The notes below the pieces were generated by a model that made no database searches, had not been told where the DNA came from, and saw nothing but the letters and a program-made list of their open reading frames with translations. From NCBI GenBank assembly GCA_026874595.1, contig CM049306.1:98633642-98697641 (forward strand): a stretch of DNA of 64,000 bases, written 5' to 3'. This DNA is from Sipunculus nudus. Taxonomy: Eukaryota; Annelida; Sipuncula; Golfingiida; Sipunculidae. Within the stretch, counting starts at the first letter, position 1. The number at the start of each line of letters is the position of its first letter. Made by a program: the position numbers and the translations under genes. Below are positions 25,028-37,700 of the stretch, piece after piece.

Positions 25028-26219
25028 AGGTTTAAAAAATTATTTTCAGCCCTGGGTATAAGTACTAGTATTGGGTATAAAAAAGAACAATTATATTATA
25101 GTATAAAAAAATGTAATATGGGAGTGACTCTTAAAGGTCACCAGGTCCTTTTGTATGTGTCAAGATTCAATAATAACCTCAGCCGGTCTTTATGGAACCA
25201 ACAACGAAATCGACATGCCCAGCTGTTCGAAGGAAATTGTCAAACGAACTTGCGTAAGTTAGTTTCTACAAAACGCAACAACACCTTGACCTCTGAACTG
25301 AAATCGACAACGGATCCATCTGCTTAAATAAAGGGAGCCTCGGCGGTGCAGCTAAATTTGCTTCGTTTATAACAGTGAACATGTATAAATTAAGATATCA
25401 CGTTTTTCCTTCTGGTCAGTTTTACATATTAGCAAGACGGCAAATACACAAAATCAGAAAGGGCATGTAGAATGGAAAATAAAAAAAAGTCTTCAATTGC
25501 TGAACAAAGATTCTTCTGATTGGTTTGATTATAATATTCATTCATAACACTTTTCACGTTTAGTTTGTGGATCTTAACTTTAGACTGTTGAAGTCCGGAA
25601 GGTATGGTACATCTGCCTTAATGTATATAAAACACATCTGGACAGATCAATATAAATGAGTATTGAATTAATATCAATCAATATCGATATATTCCATGAA
25701 CCTTTCTCTCTTTGCATGGTATGGTGATGAGTAGCGACTAGACTGATAATTTTGTGTACTCAGTATCTGTTTTTTTATGATCTGATACCACCAGATGGCG
25801 TTGCATGCTTGCACTAAAATACATAATTTCCTCGGAGGAATCCGTCAAACGGCGTGGTTTACTGGTTTGTTAAGCCTAATTGAAACCGATACTGCTATCG
25901 AGTTGATGGGATGTGACACAATCATTTTTCTCTCGGCCTGGGTTTGTAATTATTTCATGCGCTTACGCACCACAGAAGACTTCGCGGGGGAACCTTGTGA
26001 AATTCCGGATCTGTTGACCTAAAATGTTGGCGGAGATGTGAGGTCTATGAATGCATTCTAGGTAAAGCTATGTATTTTTAGTGGGGATATATTTATGAAA
26101 AACATGTGAATGGGTTGACAAGCCATGGCATGCAGTAAATCATGAACAAACTCAGATACTGATTAGAGGTCAGAATTTTTAAACTGGTTTCGAGGCCGAA
26201 TGCAGGAATTAAGGGTAAA

Positions 26220-26237
26220 GGGGGGGGGGGGGGGGGG
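26220..26237. repeat. 18-base G run
   Basis: Uninterrupted G run directly upstream of the foldback element at 26252. Confidence 0.97.
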
Positions 26238-26251
26238 AATTAACACCCTGC

Positions 26252-26449
26252 CCCAGGTCACAGACACCTAACGTATAAATTCAGGATAAAACAGTAGTTT
26301 TTCATGACATAATCGATATATATGCATCCTGCTAGTATAACCTGTATATAGTGTGTATACATAGGTTACTCGCAGGATGCATATATCATTTATATTTTGA
26401 AAACTACTGATTTATTCTGATTAACACGTCAGGTACCTGTGACCCAGGT
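26252..26449. mobile_element. Full-length foldback element (~198 bp)
   Basis: Almost the whole segment is one imperfect palindrome. The left arm starts CCCAGGTCACAGACACCTAA and ends ATGCATCCTGCTAGTATAAC; the right arm, reversed, starts CCTGGGTCACAGGTACCTGA and ends ATGCATCCTGCGAGTAACC. The loop is only about 15-20 bp. Arms of about 90 bp with scattered mismatches suggest a MITE or foldback element that is no longer young. Confidence 0.8.
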
Positions 26450-27789
26450 GAACAAATATGCTTGAAATGTAAACAGACTTTTTACATACACGACTTTTGT
26501 ATGCAGAGGTCGTAAAGAAAAGTTAAACGGTTCGAGAGGCCAATTCCGGAGCTTTTTTGGTAATAAAACGTGTTTTTTATACATTTTAGGACGACGGTCG
26601 AAAAAGCCCCCCCACCACTATTATGAGGGGTTGTTTTCGTGGAGGCGTGGAGTGTTCTAGTAAAAAGACATGAAGGAATTATGGCCAGGAGAAAGTTGTA
26701 TTTTCGCTTTCGGGTCCTTTAGGGTATATTTTGAGGTTCCCGAAAATTGTCTACGACTAAAATACATAAATAAGATTACCTTTTGTATTTTATATGCAGA
26801 AAAAAAAGGCTGCACACTCACAGTTGACATTGTTTCCTTTCACTATGGACCAAACGCTCCTATACAAGGTTAAACACTGCAGTCACTCTGGGTCTCCTTT
26901 GCTTTCACAACTGGTTGTTTGGCAAGATTTTCGGGTTTTACCACCAGGGCTGTCACAAGCCTAAATATTATTATCAAAACCAATGAGAGCGGGGTGTCAT
27001 AGATTTAAAACTTGGGAGTTGGATGTACAATGCCACACCTGCCTTCTACTGGAACAGATAGCACTGTATTTTTCGGTCTAGAGGCGTAGACAATTATTGC
27101 TTTTAAAGCTTTTTTTCGGCTCAACGGTCGGCCATCGAACGGAGGTTGTTTGAACAAGATTAAGTACATATGTACAAGACAGGTGATGAGGAACACATTC
27201 GTACAAGTTTCGTAAAATAACTATGAACGGAAACTTTGGGACAATATTGCAAATTCCTCATGCATCCGAACATACGGGTGTTGTGGTTATCTATATTGGA
27301 ATATTTCATCAAGGCATAACGTAAGGTTTGTTTAAGCTTCTTCTAAAATCTTGAACGATTTCTAAACATATTGTCGATTTTGAGGGTTTCGGCTGTTGCA
27401 AGTACATTTTAACTAGCATTTATCAACATTTCCAACGTGACGTCACAGGGAGAAGCTTTTCACCGCCGATACTGCCATCTGGATTTGGGTCGACTAACTA
27501 ACTCACGGTGCACACCTCAAACATTAAGGTAACATTTATTCGTTATTGTTATTTAAAAGGGTCACGTTTAACAAATTGTGTTTCAATATCATCTGTCACC
27601 CCCTTCTTATATATTTTCACTATCCCATGAACCATAGTTGTAAACCAGTTGCTTATCACAGTGGAGAATTCTTAATAATACTGAACTAGTAGTAAAATAA
27701 ACTATGCCTTCCATACACATTAAATTTATAAAAAACATGTATCAAACTGTATCTCTAGGGTCACTGACCATGAAAACACCACCAAAATA

Positions 27790-27848
27790 CCCTCTGCGCC
27801 GGCGGTCGACAGTTCATATTACGCTTGTCGAGGCGCGGCCGCAGAGGG
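27790..27848. repeat. GC-rich hairpin (59 bp)
   Basis: CCCTCTGCGCCGGCGGTCGA on the left pairs with TCGAGGCGCGGCCGCAGAGG on the right with few mismatches, around a ~14-bp AT-rich loop. It stands out by GC content from the AT-rich surroundings. Confidence 0.75.
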
Positions 27849-29057
27849 AAGACTATTGAAATGCTTTACCATTGCTCATACAGAACTCGCACGCTATATT
27901 TGGAACAGTTGCTCATTTCAAGACTATAGTTGGCGTATGAAAGTTAGCTGCAACAACAGATGTATAAGGGTACTTGAACCCGTCTTTTTGAAATCTTATT
28001 GATGAAATGTGTTAAACCAATGATATTTAATTTAAAATTAAATTAAACATGGCTTTATATATTTGAAGACGATTTGTATAATATGGTTCTGAATAATATG
28101 GCATTGCAGTGACCTTATACACAACTGAGAATACATTACTAAAAGATATGACTGTGACAGATATCGTGACATCCATATGTAGATCAGAGCTGTCGACCAT
28201 TGCTCTTCATCCTTTTGTAATGAAATGATAGATCTCTTGCAGATCTTACTTAGAATAAATAAAATGAAACCAACACTTTTTCACGGGACTAGCTTTATTG
28301 AGCACTGGCATATGAAATAACTTCAGTATGCAACTCAACCGATACAACACTAATATTTCAAATAAACTCCCCTTGGTTTGAAACCCACTGTTTAACGCAC
28401 ATACATGTATTATACAAATGTCGACTAAAATGGTACGTTTGAACCAACAACGCTAGTACATAAACCCGTCCCAAGGGGGCGCTACATGACGACCAACCAG
28501 TGCGTCTCCAACTGGCAAACCACGTTCACCCTCTCAATATGATATTCAAAAATGTTTAGTCTTTCAAACAACAACATATATCACCAACTTATAAAAAGTT
28601 TGTTTATGCAAACTTACTGATAAATGACTGATAAACTGAACAACATGTTAGCTGAAAATGTATTTTGGTCTGCTGTACTGGGCAGTTCATCTCGAGATTT
28701 GCAGGTTTTTTTCCTGCTTTTAATATTGTATTGTCGTTCATTCTGCATGTCATCAAATAAAATGCTCAAGCTGTAAGAAAATCAGAATTTTTTATTTTAT
28801 GTTTGAACACTTTCAGAACTATAATTATTCTGCGTGCCGCCATTTCACATATCAAATGCCATATATCATAGAATTACATGGGGAACCTTTGCTTGATGGG
28901 GACAGGTGGTACGACGGACTGAAACTTAAGAGGAATGATGTTCACTTTGTGCTCCCTTAAAGAGAGGGAAAACACATCTGGTCTTACAATAAAGCTTGAC
29001 AAACAGTTTGTGTATCCATCACCTATGATTGTACATGGAAACAGCAGTAACAATATA

Positions 29058-30245
29058 AACCAGAATACGGATAGCCGACAAACCACTACGTGTATCCGCC
29101 AAAATCAGAGTGGAACGGGTGAAGTGAGGCATGGATTGAGTGGCAAGGGGAAATAGAGTGAGGTGTGTTGCATATTAGCAAAGGATGTCTGCAGCCCAAA
29201 TGTGTATGTAGGTGGGGCCACCTGCCAAAAATCGAGAAAGCTAACCAAGATGTATGAACACGAAAAATTTTAGACAGATAAGTCAAACCACTACTGAGAT
29301 ATGAGTGATGTTAGCCCACGGCAGACAAACAGACAGACGCAGTGCAAAAATGGTTGCAGGTGGCCCCTCCAGTTTTGCGTATGACAAAGAGCTATGCGAG
29401 ATCTATACACAAGCAAAATTTTGGCCCGATCGGTCAAACGGTTCCTGAGATATGAGCTTGGATGTCTGCAGCGTAAACTAGAATGTAGGTGGCGCCACCT
29501 GTCATAACATCAAGAAAGCTATTAAGGATGTATAAACCTGCAAAATTTTAGGCAAATGTGAAACCATTGCCAAGATATGAACGATTTTATCCCACGGCAC
29601 ACAAACAGACGGACACTGTGCAAAGTGGGCGCAGGTGGCTCCACCAGTTTTGTGTATGATAAAGAGCTATGTGAGATATATACACATGCAAATTTTCAGG
29701 AAGATACGTCAAACCAGTCCGGAGATATAAGCATGGATGTCTGCAGCGTGGACGTGAATGTAGGTGGTGCCTCCTGTCATAAAATCAAGAAAGCAATCCA
29801 GGATGTAAACGCATGCCAAATTTCAGGTGAATTAGTCAAACCACTGAGGAGATATGAGTAATTTTAACCCAAGGCAGATGGACAGATAGACTCTGTGCAA
29901 ACATGGTTGCAGGTGGCGCCACCATTTTTTGTGTATGTTATAAAGCTATCCAAGGGCTACATTTGTACACAAATTTTTTCCTGATCAGTCATACGGTTCC
30001 CGAGATATGTGGGTTTATGTGTGGAAACAGACGCACAAATGAACGCTGGGCAGAGAGGAAAGGTCAGAGGTCAACGCATATTGGTAAGACACCAGTTCAC
30101 GTGACCCGATAACTGTTGAAAGTTTAGGAAAAATCAGTCCAGTAGTCTCAGAGTAGTTCTTCGGAAATGAACACAGTGGCCGCATCAAGGGTGGAACAAG
30201 GTCAAGACCATAGTATCCGCAAAACTTTGTTTTGGCAGATACAAT
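29058..30245 (+). mobile_element. Hairpin-ended repeat family 1, copy A (~1.2 kb)
   Basis: The element opens with a CAGAATACGG lead-in and TGTATCCGCCAAAATCAG (29091), then runs through degenerate subunits that repeat GTAGGTGGCGCCACC, CAAAATTTTAGGCA, GATATGAG and GATGTCTGCAGC. It ends in a hairpin at 30213-30242: GTATCCGCAAAAC, three T, then GTTTTGGCAGATAC. The hairpin arm matches the 5' terminus. Frames inside are repeat translations. Other copies are at 42033, 47585 and, inverted, 55994. Confidence 0.8.
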
Positions 30246-33200
30246 AATATATATTACCTCCCTAACAGTAACATTTTATCTTGTATAACCTTTTTTTCCT
30301 CTAAAATAATTCAGATCTTACCACTGTAACTCCCACTTATACACCTGCTACCATTAAAAAGGGCTTCTATAAAATCCATAATATCAAATCCTTTGTGTAT
30401 GTGATTTTGAATCAAAAATGGTAACATAAATATCATACATATACTGCCAATGTTTGACTGACATACCTCATTACAATGAAAACTGTAGGCTGCTAACCTC
30501 TCCAAAATAACTGGAAAAAAACTGCAAGTGTGCAGGTTCCTAATCATCATCAGTACAGCAATTATCCTTCACATTTGTAAAGTTTCACATAGACATTTCT
30601 TTTACCTATCAGATCTTATTATATGACCCTGAGTATTATATTTTTAACTCTAATTAAAAGAATGCCAATATATGTACCATTTTCTTAAATTTAGGCCACA
30701 TAAAACAAATTGTATAGGGATTTGCCACAATATTTTTTGTTTTGTGTTTAGTTTAAAAATTCAGTATTTTCATTTAACAAGAGTCTGGTGGGAACATTTA
30801 AGACTGACAGAAAGAGACCTCTTGTGGAGGTAGGTGACACTATGATGATGCAACATTACTCTGGACAAGAACTAAATTTTAATAATGTGGATAATTTTTC
30901 AGCAGATACATGACACTCTCCCTCGGGCAAGTCAAGAAAGGCAATGTCCCACATCACAGCATTGTCTCTCTACATGCTTCATTTGAAAACCGTTAAAAAA
31001 AATTGAATGTCACTGAATCACACTGTATCATTCACAAAACCTTACAAAGCAGTCAACACATCCTGGCAAACAAGTCCACAGGTACAGAACAAGACAAGTC
31101 TCACTACAGGACATAACACAGCTCAGGGCTAGTCTATACAGGTATGTTATGAAATAATCCAAAAAGATGACACACTCTTCATAAATATTAAAGACATGAC
31201 AGGAATCCCCATAGATATTATTTACAAGAAATAATTTCATAATGATTATTTATGTGAAACACATTCGTATTGTATGCAGTATATACATCAATATCTGATT
31301 TATTAAACTGTCACTGCTGTTCAGCAGGTACAGAGTTTACTGGGTGAGATGATTGCTAACTGCAAATTCAGAACTACTTTTGAAGCTGAGGCTGCTCTAC
31401 TAATTTTTCACAGTATCTTGATAAAAACGCACAAATGTCAACATCTCCAGGTATCAGTGTATATTTTACTCATAATATAATTTTTATGTGTCACCATTTA
31501 TTAAACCCATGATAATTCACAAACCTGGTTGAGGTTTTGACTGTAAACGATGAATATTCATACATAATAAAATATAGGTTACAATGACCTGATTTTTATA
31601 GAAACATCCATCAGTGGTCTGCAAAATACTCAGTGTTCCCAGGCTGGTGTTTTGTAACTGCTGGAATGAGAAAACAACAGAAAGCCACCATTCAAGCTAT
31701 GGATTGTGCCTTGCATTAGTTATTATAAATAGTTGTACACTCCATGAAATAAATAAAATTTATCCTGAAGAACATGCTTAACATTATTAGCCAGTGTAAC
31801 AGGTATCATGGCTTCATTTACTATTGTCCCTGATACACAGGTCAACAATGATGAGAGCTAATTTGACCTTTGAACCTCTGCAGGCATTTATTCATGCAGT
31901 GGTTCAAAGTTAATATATATATACCTGTTTTTATATTCTATATCAGGAAGTATAAATAACCAGGTGTCATGATAGATACTAAAACATCAGACTGTTGCCC
32001 AGTGAGTGAAGATTGTGTTTGTAAACTTCATTCAAAGTATGAAGCCTGTGCCCTCTATTAGTTGACCAATTACTTAAACATTAGGCAGTGGTCCCTATCC
32101 AATCTGATCTAAATTGCCAGGACGACAGATCATGTAATAATGTAAAACCCAGCTTTGCTATTCCTGTAACATCATTTATGTTGAATTCTCTGTACTCATG
32201 ACTGTAAAAAATAAACCACATCTAAGCAATGTATGAAATAAAGAAATAAAACAGATTGGCAGAAGCTGATGGTATTACTTTAGTGACAAATAATGACACT
32301 GATTTAATGTCATAAATCAAATCATGCTAAACATTCTTTTTGCAATTTACAGTGTACAGTTTTCTGTTGCCTTTTCTGTAAAACCACATTTATCAAAGCA
32401 TACACATATACTATAATTCTACATAAAACAAAACATAATTTGGCAGAAATTGTTCAGTATTTCGCAGGAATTGTTCTTTATAATACCAAAGGTGAATATT
32501 ACTAATCCGGATATGAAAAAAAAAATGTAAACAAAAAGTGTACAAAGTGAGTGCAGGTAAATATACTGGCAAAATTGCACACATGTATAATAAATCATAG
32601 TAATATGGTTTGAATATTGTCTAAATATTTAAATAATATGCATAAATATGTATTAAAATGTAAAATAAAATTTGGTCAAATGTAAGCGTGATAATTTTGG
32701 TTGTTATCTTAGAATATACAATATAATATGCAAGTCCTTGATATACACCCCTTGATATAAACTGTCACATTTAAATTTCATACCAGCAATATATATTGTA
32801 TATGTTCTTGGAATAAAAGAAATATATAAGCATGAACACTAATTACACTCATTTTTTTTTCTATCACTTGTCACAGACTCCTGTGATTATGTGAAGAGCT
32901 ACTGGCACTTTATTGCTGATGATGTTGGCCAAATATAAAGCTGCCTGTTTAAAATTGTTCTCTTTACTTATTATATCACTGTAACTTATCACTCTAAATA
33001 GTATCATCCTTTCATATTTCTCCTGGATATCAAAACACCTGATATTTTTTAGCAAAACTCTGAATCAAATTTAAAGCCAATCATGCATAAAATAAGCTTA
33101 ATCTTCTTGAAAAGCACATGTATGGACATTCTTTTTTAAATACAGGAGAGTTACATATATCCTCTTTAAATTAGGAAACAGGAGGTTTGGCGGTCCTGCC

Positions 33201-34161
33201 CCAATGATGTTCACACCTAGCCAACTACAATATCAGTTGAATCACCATATCAGATCAAAACAGGAATGACGTTAACCAAGGATATATTGTCAAGATATCA
33301 TGTAATGGTAAAACCTATCACGGGGTCACATGACAGCTCTTGCTGATCTTCATCTAGTTCTGTTTAATTCTGATTCATCTGATCAAGTGCCTCTTGTGGG
33401 CAGTTCAATCAGGCACCACCTGAATCCTTACATTAAACAGAAATGTTGATAAAATAGAAAATAAATAAAACCACTGCACCATCAGTAAACTTTATGAAAA
33501 TTCAAGACTGCACAAATTGGTCAATGGAATTCTTTGGTATAAATATTTTAAGGTGACCATCATGTTGTGTGTGCTCATCAATCTTTGGTTCAAATGATAA
33601 ATATATTATTAATACAACAGTTGATAACATTATGCAACAGGCAATCTAAAAACAACATTTATTTAGCTTCACTGTCTACTAAAAGATGTAATTTGACACA
33701 TCTTTATAGTTTGTTTCTCCCATCTACTGAAGAGGCTAAACAGCATTCTCCAGTACGTAATTTGAATGCCATGATTTTACATAAATACCTTGTAGGTATT
33801 TCATGCATGAGATAATACATATTGCTGTACATAATGTATTCATACTGTCAGACACACACCCTACTATCTTATACAATAGCAAAGTGATTCACTGATGATG
33901 TGCTCTAGATAATGAAATACTGATGGTCTGATGGTAGATGGATATGTACAAGAGAGAAATGAACGGTCTGCACGGATACATTAAAACATTTAGGAGTGAT
34001 ATATACATGAAAATATATACAAAGTAATAAGGGTCATTACGATGGCACCGCGGCAAGCTGGGCTGACAAGAATACGAACTTACCTGATCGCCCATACTTA
34101 TCATGCGCACACATCACTGTGTATAGGTGCGTGTGCCACAGTTTCTGTTAGTCTGTTTCAA
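30246..34161. other. AT-rich 3' flank of the receptor gene
   Basis: No gene was seen. This lies downstream of the receptor stop codon on the minus strand. The nearest minus-strand AATAAA signal is at 33658-33663, which would give a 3' untranslated region of roughly 500 nt. Further such signals occur lower down, so the true end is open. Almost none of the window's repeat families are present here. Confidence 0.45.
33658..33663 (-). terminator. Candidate polyadenylation signal of the receptor gene
   Basis: AATAAA on the minus strand about 500 nt past the stop codon. This is the first canonical signal I found downstream; use of it is inferred. Confidence 0.35.
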
Positions 34162-34798
34162 TTACACTTGGGAAGGCTCCCCGCTTTTTATATCGATTAT
34201 ATCCACTGAGTTGACCTCCGGGGCCAACACTTCTGTGGAACATGTATCTATATCCTGCTGTGCTAGTGTTGGCGTGGTTACGAACCCAGCAGTTGCACCA
34301 ATCATCTGCCTTGCTTCAGTCACGGGAGACTTATCTCTGCCAATATCTGTGTTCTCGTCAATTTGTTCTTTCTGATTAGAGTCCCGAATTTCGATTTGTA
34401 TCTGGTTACCCTGCTCTGGTTGTTCATTATGAACTAGCTCGTTCTCTACCTCAGTGGGGGCCTCTGGTGTCGGCGGAGGGGGCTGCTGCTGCTGGCGGGC
34501 ACGGTTCCTTCTACCCCGCCCCCGACGTCCATGTCGTTCGGCATTCCTGTTCCCCTGGCCAGATTCACCGCGACTTTCAATCAGAGTAACCGTGTCCCTG
34601 TCCAAAGTGGAGTATGGGGGAGGGGCCTCAAAGCGCGGGTCCAAAGTGCTATAATTTGGCGGATTCTCTGTGTACGCTGGGGGTGGCTGAAGAAACACCA
34701 TGGGAGGTATACGCAAGCCACGTGGCCAGGACAGGGTTGTCTGGCGATTCCACACCTCCCGGGCAGCGGCTTGAACTTCACGAAGATGCTTCCTCAGT
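34162..34798 (-). CDS. Receptor exon 6: cytoplasmic PPxY tail and stop
   Basis: The acceptor is GTTTCCAG/ACTGAGG and the stop is TAA at 34162-34164. It encodes 211 residues of tail rich in P, Q, R and E, with PPAY, PPNY and PPPY. A repeated YSTLD follows two of these (NYSTLD and PPYSTLD). An RHGRRGRGRRNRARQQQQ segment and an acidic C-terminus complete it. This exon is clearly GC-richer than its surroundings, and the plus-strand frames over it are shadows. Confidence 0.92.
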
Positions 34799-37700
34799 CT
34801 GGAAACAGGCAGCACATACATCACATGATCACTTGTAACTTCAGGAAGCTAGGTTTTGCAGAGGGTCAGCTACAGTTATAACCTATCTGATGATGGAAAA
34901 TACTGAACAAGGGACCTATGGGTCATGGTGCTCAGCTGAAATTTGTAAAATTTTAGCAAATGCAAAATAAGCTTATTTCTATTTTTTTTCTTCAGCTGAA
35001 ATTGATTCTGAGAATATTTATAAAACACCTAGTGGTTGTGTTTCCTGTGTACATTTATGGACTACATGAAAGATGCAGGAGCCTCTTATGATCACAAACA
35101 TGTATTTGTAAAAGTTTCAGTATTTCAACTATGTGACTGAAACATGCATGGAAATATATCCACTGGGAACATGAAACCCTGCAAATTATAGAATAATTAA
35201 ACATTTAATTTATAAACTGAAATGAAGTGCTGTGAAAAATTTATATTTTCTATTTTCAAATGAACACACATAAATTTGATTAGCAAGTTAAAATAAGCCG
35301 GTAAGGTGTACAATGCATCTGCACTGAGTAATTCTGATGAATCTTGTAGCTTCAAACCATTAAGGAAAAAAAAGTATTTTTTAAGCATATCTGTTGTTGG
35401 CATGAATAGTTTTATTATATTCATTTCTTTTCAATTTACAAATTTTATTAATTTGCAATGAACCTTTCTTTGAATATATAAATTAATTCAGAATTTGGAG
35501 TTGCATCATTATTTATCCTTAGTATGACTCACATCAAGTCAAATTATGCATACAAATATATTTATAAATCACAATATGTTTAAACCGAAGGAAAAACCCC
35601 TCTTGAGAAATAAGCAGGGACATACACTTTACATAAAATTATTGTAGGTGGCGTCACCAGTCTTGTATACAACAAAGCTATTTGATATGTATAAATATGC
35701 ACAAATTCAGGCTGATATATCAAATCCCTCCTAAGAAATGAGCATATAAATACACTGTGTAAAAGTCATTGTAGGTGGTGACACCAGTCTCATCAAATAT
35801 GCAAGGACAGGTCAAAATATCAGGCCAATACATCAAACTTCTCTCGAGTCAGGTGCACTTGGCTAACCAGGCTTAGGTGAGAAAGGTAGTTGCAAGTGTA
35901 CCGGAACAAATTGCTAGCTAAAGCTACTGCACTGAGTGAACTCATGACCTGCACCTGGCTGCACTGAGTGAACTCTTGGCCTGATCCTGGCTGAACTGAG
36001 TAAACTCTTGACCTGTTTGTTGCCCAATTGATAAGGTTGGCAGTCTGCCAAAGCTTTAAATAGATCCAGACTGACCTTTGGCCTGTTGCTGAATCTGAAA
36101 ATTTGACAGTCTGCCAAACTATTTATAGATACAGACTCAATCTTGGCCTATAGGTAAATCTGTCAACACATACTGAAAGACTTTGGCTACAATGCTTTTT
36201 TTCAAGCTGACATATTCATAAGATTTTCTTTATCAAAATGTTTAGAATAACAAAAGATGTAGTCCTTTCATTGTTAAAGGTCCAATAATCCTCCCTTGAA
36301 CAAAGGCCTCCTTAGAATCATTTTTGTGCAATCTTACAGAAGTTGAAACAACAGTTTTGCAGAAGAAGAATATTGCAGTCCTCAGTTTGAAATAGGCTTA
36401 CTAATGGGTGCAAGACCAACTTCAGCTTTCTATGACTCTACCAAAAATCAACAAACCCTATCTACTCTTGTACAATTAAATGAACCTACCCTAGGAAAAT
36501 ACTTGTGAAATATTGAACAATTAAGCTTGATAGTTTAATCATAAAACATTTTTAAACTTAAAGAGACTAAAATTATGGGGTATTTGTCCGTAAAAAACAG
36601 GTCAATGTAGGTGGCATCACAAAAACTGCAATTTCAAATATGAGTCATGTGACCAACATTGGCATTAAACTTGGTGATGCTAGCGCCTGTGAATTCTGAG
36701 GTTGTAATGTTGGTATGCTTATTTGGGCAAATGACTACGTTCAAATTCCTGTAACTCAGCCAAAGTTCATCAAACCCAAACCATCTGAACAAATATGAGA
36801 GAGCTAATCTCTGGGATTATTTTGGGATTACTCATTTTTACACATGTTCAGAAAGTTTTTACTCTTCTGAAGTAAGGAATTCCTCATATTATGAACATCC
36901 ACACTATTATAGCAATACATCACTTTGTGGACACAATCAAATGTGCACTTGACATGGTGTATGAAAACATGAATAAAAACTACTTTTTTTACTGATTCCT
37001 TTCAAATTTAAGATTATATATTAGCTTTAAACCTTATATGTCCATCAAGGGGATAATAAAATGAATGTACATACAGGAAAAAAATGTGCAATAATCAAAG
37101 TTAGGGAATATTTAAGGTTATGATTTTACATTTATGCTTACTTAAAACATTTGCAGGCAAAGAGTGATTGCTATAGCTCAGAAGACTTTCAGTCAGCTGA
37201 GCTAAAAATTAGGTCACAAACTCTCATTAATCTGTGCCAAAACTGGTAACCTGTTATAAATTAACTATTTTTCTAGTTATAATTTGGAATCATTTTGAAT
37301 GAGAAAGCTGACCAGGTTATAACAGTTAAATCCAGTTTCAACTGATTATTCAAATTGGTCAGAAGGGAATGACCACTACTCACCTTTTTCGTTTAATACA
37401 CAACACGGACAACCACAGGACCACCACCAGAAGGATGAATATACCAATTATACACGCAATGATGAGGCCCAGGTCTGTTGTGTCCCAACCTGATAACGAT
37501 AAAACAGCATGGTTCAAATGGGTTAGGAGTGAATGGTCTAATAAACCTTATTTTGCTAATATCATATGCTTACCTCAATAGTTCCTTAATATTTCCTTGA
37601 TTAAAAAGCAATATCTCATTACTTAAATAACTGAGTGATTTCCTTAATTAGTTATGATTTCATCTGTTTTCTCCATATCTCACACTGAAAAGGCAACAGA

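Larger units (their letters stand above)
19996..29057. other. Gene-free stretch with small inverted-repeat elements
   Basis: No gene could be supported. Open frames at 23133-23429 and 25795-26022 show no family motif. The stretch holds the MITE-like, foldback and tandem elements listed separately, joined by unique AT-rich DNA. Confidence 0.5.

Noticed and set aside
34454-34881. Several plus-strand frames opposite the receptor tail
   Set aside because: Shadows of GC-rich exon 6, whose minus-strand frame has splice sites, phase match and PPxY motifs.
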